A DNA stretch of 64,000 nt from JASGDC01 sp047605865 (GTDB taxonomy: Bacteria; Actinomycetota; Actinomycetes; Actinomycetales; Micrococcaceae): NCBI GenBank assembly GCA_047605865.1, contig JASGFC010000006.1:1-64000 (forward strand). Reading direction: 5' to 3'. The position numbers and the translations under genes were made by a program. Each line of letters begins with the position of its first letter. Position 1 is the stretch's first letter. Below are positions 35,046 to 43,707 of this stretch, piece by piece. The notes under the pieces are model-generated. The model did not search any database and was not told where the DNA came from. It saw only the letters and a program-made list of their open reading frames with translations.

Positions 35046-35761
35046 GTTTAGAAGAAGCACCATTCCGGCTTGTTGCACTGAGCGCAGGAACATCAGAGCC
35101 TTCAACAAGCAGAATGTTAGTGGATAGAGCAGCACAAGCCACTTCAACTCACTTGAAAGAAAGTGGGTGCAACATTTCAATAGCTGTTATAGAACTAGCG
35201 CCTATGGCAGCAGAGATTGCGCAAAGCTTAGTGACAGGCTTTCCACAGGAAAAAGTACAGCAGGCTATTGAAAAAGTAGCTCAAGCTGATGCAGTTATCG
35301 TGGCAACACCAGTTTATAAGGCAGGAATAAGTGGGCTCTTTAAGTCTTTTATTGATTTACTTGATAATGATTTGCTAGTGGCAAAACCAGTATTATTAAC
35401 GGCAACAGCTGGAACTGCACGTCATGCCATGGTTATTGACGAACAAATGCGTCCACTCTTTGCTTTCTTGAGAACACTCACTGCACCAACTTCTGTATTT
35501 GCAGCCCCTGAAGACTGGGGATCAGCAGAACTTGGTCAAAGAATTGACAGAGCTGCCTTCGAAATGGCTACCTTAATTTCCTCACGTGTAGGCAGCACGA
35601 TTGCTGAAAGTGGGTGGTCAAAATACCAGCATCAATTCGCAGGAAATGCTACCCGCTCAGAACGTACAAGTGAAGATACTGATTTCACTACAGATTTAAT
35701 GAAATTGGCTCGTGGACAAAGCTTAAGTAGCCAAAGTTTCAAGAATAGTAAAGACAAGTAG
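35042..35761 (+). CDS. NAD(P)H-dependent FMN reductase
   Basis: Flavodoxin-like reductase of 239 residues that should deliver reduced FMN to the upstream monooxygenase. The FMN-phosphate loop SAGTSEPSTSRML near residue 14 and the ATPVYKAGISGLFKSFIDLL segment match the NADPH-dependent FMN reductase family. The ATG overlaps the monooxygenase stop (ATGA), showing tight coupling. The C-terminal 30 residues are polar and probably flexible. Confidence 0.9.
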   Translation: MSLEEAPFRLVALSAGTSEPSTSRMLVDRAAQATSTHLKESGCNISIAVIELAPMAAEIAQSLVTGFPQEKVQQAIEKVAQADAVIVATPVYKAGISGLFKSFIDLLDNDLLVAKPVLLTATAGTARHAMVIDEQMRPLFAFLRTLTAPTSVFAAPEDWGSAELGQRIDRAAFEMATLISSRVGSTIAESGWSKYQHQFAGNATRSERTSEDTDFTTDLMKLARGQSLSSQSFKNSKDK

Positions 35762-35777
35762 TACTGGCTGAAAACTT

Positions 35778-35826
35778 TTGTTAGATAGGGAAGTTTAGTG
35801 TACTATTGAAACGTTGTTATTACAAC
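35778..35826 (+). promoter_or_regulatory. tRNA-Glu promoter with start-site palindrome
   Basis: TTGTTA (35778-35783), 17 bp, TACTAT (35801-35806), 6 nt, then GTTGT-TATT-ACAAC (35813-35826). The tRNA begins 23 nt later. Confidence 0.7.
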
Positions 35827-35848
35827 AGCGAAGCTGTTGATAACTTAC

Positions 35849-35921
35849 GGCCCCTTCGTCTAGCGGCCTAGGACGTCGCCCTCTCACGGCGGTAACACGG
35901 GTTCAAATCCCGTAGGGGTCA
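35849..35921 (+). tRNA. tRNA-Glu (anticodon CTC)
   Basis: A 73-nt cloverleaf with acceptor GGCCCCT/AGGGGTC (one G.T pair), anticodon stem TCGCC/GGCGG around CTCTCAC, and T-arm ACGGGTTCAAATCCCGT. CCA is not encoded. Confidence 0.95.
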
Positions 35922-35929
35922 CAACTAAG

Positions 35930-35971
35930 CCTCAACCCCCTTGTTTTTTAGGGTGTTGAGGTTATTATTTT
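35930..35971 (+). terminator. terminator of tRNA-Glu
   Basis: CCTCAACCCCC (35930-35940) pairs with GGGTGTTGAGG (35951-35961) with one mismatch; a T-rich stretch follows. Confidence 0.72.
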
Positions 35972-36067
35972 GTGCACATGAGTGCTCTCGCATAGGAGAG
36001 TAGCTTGGATAGTTGTTGATACTTCATAAGTTACACTAAGGCTAGAGGAAACTATGAAGGGCTCGGT

Positions 36068-36790
36068 ATGGAAGAACCACAACCTCATCTGCAATTAACA
36101 GCTGCGATGGTGGACACTGATAAAGCTATTATTATGGGTGATCCAGCACGTGTTGATACAATTTCTAAACTCATGGATGAGCCGAAAAATTTAGCATACA
36201 ATCGTGAATTTAAATCAGTCGTTGGTAGTTACCAAGGTGAAAGAATCCTTGCTCTTTCAACAGGGGTTGGTGCACCTTCAGCAGGTATAGCTATTGAAGA
36301 GTTACACAATATTGGAATTAAAAGTATTATTCGTGTCGGTTCTGCAGGTGCATTACAAAAAAATATTCAACTAGGGGATTTAGTTATTGCGGAAGGCGTA
36401 GTACGCGATGATGGACTTACCGCAAAGTATGTACCAGAAATATATCCTGCTGTGCCTGCTTTTAAGCTCATGACCTTAGCTAGAAAGTTCGCTTCAGAAG
36501 CCCATTATGGAATCGTTCGTTCTCACGATGGCTTTTATATGGATGATGTTTCTGAGCAAGAAAAGTTCTGGTCTTTAAAGGGCGTACTTGCTGACGATAT
36601 GGAATCCGGTGCTTTAATGGTTATTGGTAGACAACGCGGTCTAGATACTTTATCAATTCTAAACAATGTGGTGCTTTATCAAGGTGATTTATCTGAAGGG
36701 GTCAATGATTTAGTCTCTGGAGACAACGTTGTTGCCCAAGGTGAAGAAAAATCATTAAAGTTAGCGTTAAAAATTTTAAGCAGCATGTAA
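36068..36790 (+). CDS. nucleoside phosphorylase, uridine phosphorylase-like
   Basis: Cleaves a nucleoside with phosphate to base and (deoxy)ribose 1-phosphate. The 240 residues show the family elements MGDPARVD, the SVVGSYQGERILALSTGVGAPSAGI stretch, RVGSAGAL and the DDMESGALM motif that contacts ribose. AAGGG lies upstream of the ATG. The next gene is a PnuC-type transporter 28 nt downstream, so the two may take up and break down a nucleoside such as nicotinamide riboside or uridine. Confidence 0.85.
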   Translation: MEEPQPHLQLTAAMVDTDKAIIMGDPARVDTISKLMDEPKNLAYNREFKSVVGSYQGERILALSTGVGAPSAGIAIEELHNIGIKSIIRVGSAGALQKNIQLGDLVIAEGVVRDDGLTAKYVPEIYPAVPAFKLMTLARKFASEAHYGIVRSHDGFYMDDVSEQEKFWSLKGVLADDMESGALMVIGRQRGLDTLSILNNVVLYQGDLSEGVNDLVSGDNVVAQGEEKSLKLALKILSSM

Positions 36791-36818
36791 GCTAAACAGT
36801 TTATAAAAGGAGAAAACA

Positions 36819-37592
36819 ATGGAAGCTGTGCAACAAAAAAACTGGCTTGCTAGTCAGCTTTTTTCTAATTGGAAAAGATTTGAAATCATTTATGTTATTG
36901 CCTTAATCTTGTTGCAAGTTGTGGTCTACCTTATTGCTCCAGATTCTATGATTGGAATGATTTCAGGTATTGCTGGAGTTCTTTGTCTTGTCTTTGGGAT
37001 GAAAGGCCGTAAAATTACCTTTATTTTCGGTATTGTTCAAACCTTGGGTATGGCCTATATCGCATGGATTTCCCATGCTTACGGAGCTTTCATCATGGGA
37101 CTTATTTACGTTATTTCACAACCTATTGGTTGGGTCATGTGGGGTAAAGATGAAGCAACCCATTCTTTGAAACCTCAAATCAAAAACTTACTTTTCGCAG
37201 GGTCATTTATTGCCTGGCTGATTGGGTGGTTTGTTTTAGCGCAGGTACATGGTCAACTACCTTACTTTGATTCTATTAACTTTGTAGTAAGCATGATTGC
37301 ACAGGTTCTCTACATTCTAAAATACAAAGAGAACTGGTCATTGTGGATTATCGTGAACATTGCAAATCTACTGTACTGGTGCGCTTTGGTTTACCAAGAT
37401 TTAACAGGTAAAACAAGTTCTGGCTCACTTGGTGCAAGCATGTCTCAAGTGGCACTCAACTTTGCGCTTTTGTTCAACTCAATTTATGCCAATAAAGTCT
37501 GGGCTAATGGTGAGGCAGATTATGAAGGTGGAATTGATAAGGAGCTCGCACAAAACCCTGAACATGAAGAACAGCTGATTTCGCCTAAATAA
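36819..37592 (+). CDS. pnuC: PnuC-family nicotinamide riboside/nucleoside transporter
   Basis: Facilitates entry of nicotinamide riboside, or a related vitamin or nucleoside, across the membrane. The 257 residues hold seven to eight hydrophobic segments, and ENWSLWIIVNIANLLYW carries the W-x2-W-x3-N pattern of the PnuC binding site. GGAG precedes the ATG. No NadR-like kinase is adjacent; the upstream phosphorylase could provide the trapping step instead. Confidence 0.88.
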   Translation: MEAVQQKNWLASQLFSNWKRFEIIYVIALILLQVVVYLIAPDSMIGMISGIAGVLCLVFGMKGRKITFIFGIVQTLGMAYIAWISHAYGAFIMGLIYVISQPIGWVMWGKDEATHSLKPQIKNLLFAGSFIAWLIGWFVLAQVHGQLPYFDSINFVVSMIAQVLYILKYKENWSLWIIVNIANLLYWCALVYQDLTGKTSSGSLGASMSQVALNFALLFNSIYANKVWANGEADYEGGIDKELAQNPEHEEQLISPK

Positions 37593-37666
37593 CAGCTATT
37601 TTCGGCACATAAAAATATGTTAGGGTAGTTGTGTAATAAACCTATGGTTCGAAGTGGAGCTTATTG

Positions 37667-38758
37667 ATGAAAATTTCTATTCCTAAAGAAGTAAAAAATC
37701 GTGAGTATCGCGTTGCTATAACTCCAGCAGGAGTTCATGAGTTAGTAGCTCAAGGGCATGATGTTTACATTGAAACTGGCGCTGGACTTGGCTCAAGTAT
37801 CACTGATAAAGAGTATGAAGCTGAGGGTGCTAAAATTCTCGACACAGCTGATGAGACATGGGAAAAAGCAGATATGGTTCTTAAAGTGAAAGAACCAATC
37901 CCAGAAGAATACCATCGCCTGCGTGATGGTTTAATCCTCTTTACTTATCTGCATCTTGCTGCAGATAAAGCTTTAACTAAAGAACTCATGAAAAAAAACG
38001 TCCATGCTATTGCCTATGAGACCGTTGAAGGTGAAGATGGCTCGCTACCATTGCTAGCGCCAATGAGTATTGTTGCTGGTCGTTTATCTGCTCAAGTTGC
38101 TTCTTACACTTTGATGAAAGCTCAAGGTGGACGTGGAGTTCTTATGGGTGGTGTTCCTGGTACGCATCCAGCAAATGTTGTTGTCATTGGTGGTGGTGTT
38201 GCTGGAGAAAATGCTATATCAATGGCTGTAGGATTACACGCAAACGTTACAGTACTTGATACTAACGTAAGGCGTTTAGCTGAACTTGATCACCATTATG
38301 AAGGTCGTATTCAGACTATCGTGAGTAATAAGTTTGAGTTAGAACAAGCTGTATCAAATGCTGATGTGGTCATTGGCGCGGTTTTGGTAAAAGGGGCAAA
38401 AGCTCCAAAACTTGTCAGCAACGAGTTAGTTTCAAAAATGCAGTCTGGTAGTGTTTTGGTTGATATTGCTATTGATCAAGGTGGCTGTTTTGAAGATTCA
38501 AAGCCAACGACACATGATAATCCAACTTTTAAAGTGCATGACTCCGTGTTTTATTGTGTGGCCAATATGCCAGGAGCAGTTCCAAGGACCTCAACCTATG
38601 CGCTTACTAACGTTACTTTGCCCTACATTATTAAACTTGCGCATGATGGTTTAGATGCTTTAGATAAAGACCCATCACTTGCTAAAGGTCTTAACGTGAG
38701 TCAAGGTGTTATTACGTGTAAAGAGGTTGCTGAATCACACCCTGATCTTGTCGAGTGA
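37667..38758 (+). CDS. ald: alanine dehydrogenase
   Basis: Interconverts alanine and pyruvate with NAD. The 363 residues begin with MKISIPKEVKNREYRVA, contain the substrate-side Lys in VLKVKEP, and a Rossmann fold with GGGVAGENA near residue 178; length is normal. ATG 37667 with GGAG 7 nt upstream is preferred over the TTG one codon earlier. A strong bidirectional terminator separates it from ohr. Confidence 0.95.
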   Translation: MKISIPKEVKNREYRVAITPAGVHELVAQGHDVYIETGAGLGSSITDKEYEAEGAKILDTADETWEKADMVLKVKEPIPEEYHRLRDGLILFTYLHLAADKALTKELMKKNVHAIAYETVEGEDGSLPLLAPMSIVAGRLSAQVASYTLMKAQGGRGVLMGGVPGTHPANVVVIGGGVAGENAISMAVGLHANVTVLDTNVRRLAELDHHYEGRIQTIVSNKFELEQAVSNADVVIGAVLVKGAKAPKLVSNELVSKMQSGSVLVDIAIDQGGCFEDSKPTTHDNPTFKVHDSVFYCVANMPGAVPRTSTYALTNVTLPYIIKLAHDGLDALDKDPSLAKGLNVSQGVITCKEVAESHPDLVE

Positions 38759-38772
38759 GATGTGTTAACCTT

Positions 38773-38815
38773 AATAAAGAAGAGCCCTACGTAGCTGGTA
38801 GGGCTCTTCTTTATT
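38773..38815. terminator. bidirectional rho-independent terminator between ald and ohr
   Basis: AATAAAGAAGAGCCCTA (38773-38789) and its exact reverse complement (38799-38815) form a 17-bp stem with a 9-nt loop; T-rich ends occur on both strands. Confidence 0.9.
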
Positions 38816-38826
38816 GTGAAGAAAAC

Positions 38827-39255
38827 TTACTGAACTGCTTTAACAGTTACCTCAATGTTTCCACGTGTTGCTTTAGAATATGGGCATAATTCATGAGCGC
38901 GATCAGCGAGCTGCTGAACAGTGTCAAGATCTTGACCAGGAATCTGGACAGTAAGGGCAGCATTCAATCCAAAACTTTCACCTTCTGGACCAATACCAAC
39001 GGTGCATGTTACTACTGAATCACTGGTGTCAATGCCTTTTTCTTTACCTGCTAAGCCAAGTGCTCCTTGATAACAAGCGCCATAACCTACAGCAAATAGT
39101 TGTTCTGGGTTGGTAGCACCACCTGGACCGCCAAGTTCCTTTGGAGCTTGAAGATCAACATCTAGCAGTCCATCATCTGTTTTACCATGACCTTCACGCC
39201 CACCTGTAACGGTTGCGGTAGTGGTGTATTTTGGTGTAATTTTTGCAATGGTCAT
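38827..39255 (-). CDS. ohr: organic hydroperoxide reductase Ohr (OsmC family)
   Basis: Thiol peroxidase that detoxifies organic and fatty-acid hydroperoxides. The 142-residue protein has the two redox cysteines, Cys61 in GYGACYQGAL and Cys124 in LCPYSKATRGN, and the conserved Arg20. ATG 39255 is set by GGAGGA upstream; the longer reading to 39294 would pass through that site. No OhrR regulator is adjacent. Confidence 0.92.
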   Translation of the reverse strand: MTIAKITPKYTTTATVTGGREGHGKTDDGLLDVDLQAPKELGGPGGATNPEQLFAVGYGACYQGALGLAGKEKGIDTSDSVVTCTVGIGPEGESFGLNAALTVQIPGQDLDTVQQLADRAHELCPYSKATRGNIEVTVKAVQ

Positions 39256-39369
39256 TATTCCTCCTACATCGAATTTAATAACCTTACTTCTCAAGTATAG
39301 GTAATCTTGCTGAAACTCTCTTGAAAGCTCTAGTCTAGGCTATGATAGTAACAAAGATGAGGAGAATAC

Positions 39370-40974
39370 ATGTCAGTTGCCCTTTTATTAGCAACGATTA
39401 TTGGCTCGTTATTGATTACGATGTTGACTCATCGTTGGCGAGTCCATTCAGGCATCATTACCTTATTACTTGCTGCAGCATTATCCTTTCTACCTTTACA
39501 TCAGCATATAGAGGTTGAGCCACACATTATTCTTGGTATTGTGATGCCGCCTTTGCTGTATTCAGCTGCATTGTCTTTTTCTATTTCTACCTTTTTTAAA
39601 AATATAAGACCCATTATTGGTATGGGAGTAGTTTTAGTGCTGGTCACCTGTGCTGTTGTGACGTGGCTAGCGCCAATGATAGATCCTACTATTAGCCTTG
39701 CTGGAGCCTTCGTATTAGCTGCTGTTGTTGCTCCTCCCGATGCTGTCACTATGGTTTCAGAAGAACGTACTGAAGGTATTCCACGAACTGTTACATCGGT
39801 GATTAAGGGAGAGTCCATCGTCAATGATGCAACAGCATTGGTGCTCTTTAGTGTTGCAATTGCAACGTTTACGCATCAGCAAAATTTCATCAAAAATCCG
39901 TTTTTATTTTTTGGGTATTCAAGTATCGTTGGCATTCTTATTGGGCTTGTTACTGGCTTTCTAGTGATTCTTACCCGGAGACGAATAGGGAATCCAACCA
40001 TTGAGGTAGCCTTAAATATTGTTGTCCCTTTTGCGATATATCAAATTTCAGAATTTGTTCATGCATCAGGAGTTCTTGGTGTTATTACAGCTGGATTTTT
40101 AATCAGTACCATGACAACTCTTGACGGTCGTATGACGTCTCAAACAGCCTACAAGACACGCCTGATAGAAACTCGAGTGTGGCCAATCATTGAATTGCTT
40201 ATAGAAAGTTTCCTTTTTGCTTACATTGGTTTTCAACTGCATTCTTCTATAGAAGCAGTCGGGGAAGCTACTGGACATTTAGTAGATAACGCACTTTTTG
40301 CTCTCGTTATCACAGTTCTTGTTATCGCAATTCGTTTTATATATGTTTATGTGCTTTTCAGTGCCATAAAAGGTAGAAACCAGTTAATTGAAAAACATCT
40401 TGAGAACTATAACAACAGAAAGCAAGATAACAGTACAGAAGTCTATCGTGGCCGCAAGGCAAGGAAAATGAAGGATGGCTACCCTACTGAACCGGCATTT
40501 AATCTCAAAGAGTGTTTTCTAGTTTCGTGGATGGGTATGCGCGGAATTGTAACTTTAGCCGCTGCAGCCTCAATTCCAGTTGCAGGCTTAGGGGCAGAAA
40601 GAACCAAAGAAGTAGCAATCATTCAGTTTACGGCTTTTACTGTTGCTAGTGTGACATTAATTTTCCAAGGTCTTACCTTGCCGTTGGTTGTTAAAGCATT
40701 AAATCTAGATTTAACAGCAGATCAGCAAGAAAAACAAAAAGATAGAGACATTATTAGTGATTCAGTGAAACACTTGGAAATAAACCCTCGTCAAGCAAAG
40801 CTAACTGATAAAAATTTTGATGATGCTAGATCTCGTATTACACAATATATGATTCATACAGATTTGACTGAAGAAGCAACGAGGGCAGCTATAGATCGTA
40901 TTGATTTACAACAGGCTGCTTGGGAATCAAGAGCTAAGACTTATACAGCATTGGAAGAGAGTTTAGATGAATAA
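39370..40974 (+). CDS. Na+/H+ antiporter, CPA1/NhaP family
   Basis: Exchanges sodium or potassium for protons across the membrane. The 534-residue protein has 11-13 hydrophobic segments up to about residue 440, with the ion-binding VVAPPDAVTMVS and the GESIVNDATALVL motifs characteristic of CPA1, and a polar helical cytosolic tail (about 450-534). GAGGAG precedes the ATG. It overlaps the DUF1697 gene by 8 nt. Confidence 0.92.
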   Translation: MSVALLLATIIGSLLITMLTHRWRVHSGIITLLLAAALSFLPLHQHIEVEPHIILGIVMPPLLYSAALSFSISTFFKNIRPIIGMGVVLVLVTCAVVTWLAPMIDPTISLAGAFVLAAVVAPPDAVTMVSEERTEGIPRTVTSVIKGESIVNDATALVLFSVAIATFTHQQNFIKNPFLFFGYSSIVGILIGLVTGFLVILTRRRIGNPTIEVALNIVVPFAIYQISEFVHASGVLGVITAGFLISTMTTLDGRMTSQTAYKTRLIETRVWPIIELLIESFLFAYIGFQLHSSIEAVGEATGHLVDNALFALVITVLVIAIRFIYVYVLFSAIKGRNQLIEKHLENYNNRKQDNSTEVYRGRKARKMKDGYPTEPAFNLKECFLVSWMGMRGIVTLAAAASIPVAGLGAERTKEVAIIQFTAFTVASVTLIFQGLTLPLVVKALNLDLTADQQEKQKDRDIISDSVKHLEINPRQAKLTDKNFDDARSRITQYMIHTDLTEEATRAAIDRIDLQQAAWESRAKTYTALEESLDE

Positions 40975-41506
40975 TTCATATGTAGCCCTTTTACGTGGAA
41001 TCAACGTTGGTGGAAATAGAAAAGTTCCTATGGCAGATTTGAAGAAACTGCTACAGGGCTTGGGATATCAAGATATTAGTACATACATCAACTCTGGTAA
41101 TGCTTTTTTTACTGCCCAAAACGCTACAACGCAAGAACTTGAACAAAAAATTGAAGCAGCATTGGAGCAAGAGTTTGGTTTTGTAGTTGAAACAGCAGTG
41201 CTCTCCAAAGAAGAATATCTTCAGGAGCTTTCATCAGCTCCACAAGGGTGGGGAAAAGATAAAAATTCTAAAAGCAACGCTCTTTTTGTCCTTGAAGGAA
41301 ACTTAGAAGAATTACTACAGAAAATTTGGGACACAAAACCAGATTCTGAACAAATTCATGCAGGGGATAGAGTAATTTTCTGGTCAATTCCGCTTAAAGA
41401 TTTCAATGTATCAAGGCTGTCAAAGATTGTTGGAACCCAAGATTACAAAAAACTTACGATACGCAATGCAAATACTTTTTATAAAATTGCCGAGAAGTTT
41501 CAATAA
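40967..41506 (+). CDS. DUF1697 protein
   Basis: A 179-residue cytosolic protein of the uncharacterised DUF1697 family, recognised by YVALLRGINVGGNRKVPM and TYINSGNAFF near the N-terminus and the conserved VSRLSKIVGTQDYKKLTIRN at the end. No function is established. It overlaps the antiporter gene by 8 nt and is likely co-translated, although a functional link is not implied. Confidence 0.85.
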   Translation: MNNSYVALLRGINVGGNRKVPMADLKKLLQGLGYQDISTYINSGNAFFTAQNATTQELEQKIEAALEQEFGFVVETAVLSKEEYLQELSSAPQGWGKDKNSKSNALFVLEGNLEELLQKIWDTKPDSEQIHAGDRVIFWSIPLKDFNVSRLSKIVGTQDYKKLTIRNANTFYKIAEKFQ

Positions 41507-41573
41507 GAAATATAGTGATTTTTAGCAGGCGACATTTAAGGGTAAAAAGCGTATATTAGGTATTAGTATAAAT

Positions 41574-42911
41574 TTGCCGAACGAAAGTGAAACTATAGTG
41601 TTAATTCTTCATGGTGGGAAGCCACTTCAAGGAAAAATCACAGTCCGAGGTGCTAAAAATTTAGTTCCAAAAGCTATGGTTGCTTCACTTCTTGGAGATA
41701 AGCCTTCAACTCTGAGAAATGTACCTGAAATTAAGGACGTTGATGTTGTAACTTCATTATTAAATCTTCATGGTGTTGATATCACAAGAGATAAAGAAGC
41801 AGGCACTTTAATAATGGATCCAAGGAATGTTGAGGTTGCTGCTCAAAAAGATATCCAAGTACATGCCGGTGACTCAAGAATCCCTATTTTAATGTGTGGA
41901 CCCTTGGTTCATGCTTTGGGAGAAGCTTTTATCCCAGATCTTGGCGGTTGTAAAATTGGGGATCGTCCCATTGACTACCACTTGGATGTATTGCGTAAAT
42001 TTGGAGCTAAAGTAGAAAAGAGTAATCTCGGTATTCATATTTCAGCTCCCGATGGACTTCATGGAGCGAAAGTTAAGCTTCCGTACCCATCAGTTGGAGC
42101 TACTGAGCAGGTTTTGCTCAGTGCTACTAAAGCTCAGGGTATTACTGAACTTTCAGGCGCTGCTACTGAGCCTGAGATTATGGATTTGATTCTCATTCTT
42201 CAGAAAATGGGTGCACTCATATCTGTTTCTACTGACCGAACCATCCACATTGAAGGTGTTGAACGGTTGCACGGGTACAACCACTTTGCAATGCCAGATA
42301 GAAATGAAACAACTTCTTGGGCATCTGCAGCTTTGGCTACAAATGGTGATATTGAAATTGAAGGAGCAAAGCAACTTGATTTGATGGCTTTCCTCAATGC
42401 TTATCGTAAAATTGGTGGTGGTTTTGATGTCACGGAAAATGGCATGCGTTTTTTCAGAGAGCATCAAGATCTCAATTCTATTGTCCTTGAGACAGACGTC
42501 CACCCTGGATTCATGACAGATTGGCAACAGCCTTTAGTCGTTGCTCTAACTCAAGCAAATGGTGTTTCTATTGTCCATGAAACAGTCTACGAGAATCGTT
42601 TTGGTTTTACTCAAGCTTTGCGTGAAATGGGAGCCAATATTCAGGTTTATCGTGAGTGTCTTGGTGGAACGCCTTGTCGCTTTGGGCAAAGAAACTTCCA
42701 TCATTCAGCGGTTATTTCTGGGCCAACTCCTCTTCATGGAAAAGATATTATTATTCCTGATTTGCGTGGCGGATTCTCGCACATTATTGCTGCCTTAACT
42801 GCTGAAGGTGAATCAAGAATTAGCGGTATTAAAATCATTAAACGTGGATATGAACGTTTCCCTGAAAAGCTTAAAGCTCTCGGCGTAGATTACAAGGTTA
42901 CCAAGGATTAA
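41574..42911 (+). CDS. murA: UDP-N-acetylglucosamine 1-carboxyvinyltransferase
   Basis: First committed step of peptidoglycan synthesis: transfers enolpyruvate to UDP-GlcNAc. The 445 residues share the EPSP-synthase fold, with GAKNLVPKAMVASLL at the start and the active-site Cys126 in the loop GGCKIGDRPIDYH; because this Cys is present, fosfomycin sensitivity is expected. The start is uncertain: TTG 41574 is used, GTG 41598 is the alternative, and neither has a good ribosome binding site. plsC follows after 4 nt. Confidence 0.92.
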   Translation: MPNESETIVLILHGGKPLQGKITVRGAKNLVPKAMVASLLGDKPSTLRNVPEIKDVDVVTSLLNLHGVDITRDKEAGTLIMDPRNVEVAAQKDIQVHAGDSRIPILMCGPLVHALGEAFIPDLGGCKIGDRPIDYHLDVLRKFGAKVEKSNLGIHISAPDGLHGAKVKLPYPSVGATEQVLLSATKAQGITELSGAATEPEIMDLILILQKMGALISVSTDRTIHIEGVERLHGYNHFAMPDRNETTSWASAALATNGDIEIEGAKQLDLMAFLNAYRKIGGGFDVTENGMRFFREHQDLNSIVLETDVHPGFMTDWQQPLVVALTQANGVSIVHETVYENRFGFTQALREMGANIQVYRECLGGTPCRFGQRNFHHSAVISGPTPLHGKDIIIPDLRGGFSHIIAALTAEGESRISGIKIIKRGYERFPEKLKALGVDYKVTKD

Positions 42912-42915
42912 CCCC

Positions 42916-43698
42916 ATGGCTTCTGATACCCACCAACATAGCAGTATGAAGAAACGTAATGCTGTATTTCGTAGCATAGCTACAATTGGTCGTGGAGTTT
43001 CTCATGTAGCAGTCAAACATCATTGGTCTGGTCTTGAAAATCTGCCTCAAGATGGAGCTTTTATTGTATGCCCTAATCACATGACGAATGCTGATCCAGT
43101 AGCTATTATGCATATGCTGTATTCCAATGGCTACACTGCACAATTTTTAGTTAAAGGTGCTTTATTTAAAAATAAAGCATTGGCATATATCCTCAATAAA
43201 GCGCAACAAATTCCAGTATATCGGGATTCTGACCCTTCAAAATCTTTAGAAGCCGCCAAGATTGCTATTAGCGAGGGTGGTGTTGTTGTGATGTACCCAG
43301 AAGGCACGTTTACCCGTGACCCGCAACGGTGGCCCATGAAAGGGAAAACAGGAGCTGCACGTCTTGCCCTTGAAACTGGTGTGCCTGTAGTTCCTATTGC
43401 GCATTGGGGTTTGCTAGATTTTATGCCAATCGGTACTGCAAAGGTATCTACTAAACGTCCAGATATCACTATTTTAGTAGGAAAACCACTTACTTTTGAT
43501 GAATATCGTGGAAAAGAAATCACAAAGGAACTCCTTGATGAAGTGACAAATAAGATTATGGATGCCATCACTGAACTTCTTGAAGAACTTCGTGGCGAAA
43601 AAGCACCAGAGCATCGTTGGGATATGAAGGTGGATGGCGACACAATCATCAGTGATCAAGGAAAAATTGTGACTAAAGGCGTCAACAAGGATAGTTAG
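42916..43698 (+). CDS. plsC: 1-acyl-glycerol-3-phosphate acyltransferase family protein
   Basis: Acylates lysophosphatidic acid to phosphatidic acid at the membrane. The 260 residues include the catalytic HX4D motif in NHMTNAD (about residue 55) and the EGTFTRD substrate-binding motif. It follows murA by 4 nt and precedes ddl by 9 nt, so envelope lipid and peptidoglycan genes share a transcript. AAGG lies 9 nt before the ATG. Confidence 0.9.
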   Translation: MASDTHQHSSMKKRNAVFRSIATIGRGVSHVAVKHHWSGLENLPQDGAFIVCPNHMTNADPVAIMHMLYSNGYTAQFLVKGALFKNKALAYILNKAQQIPVYRDSDPSKSLEAAKIAISEGGVVVMYPEGTFTRDPQRWPMKGKTGAARLALETGVPVVPIAHWGLLDFMPIGTAKVSTKRPDITILVGKPLTFDEYRGKEITKELLDEVTNKIMDAITELLEELRGEKAPEHRWDMKVDGDTIISDQGKIVTKGVNKDS

Positions 43699-43707
43699 GT
43701 GTAGCAA

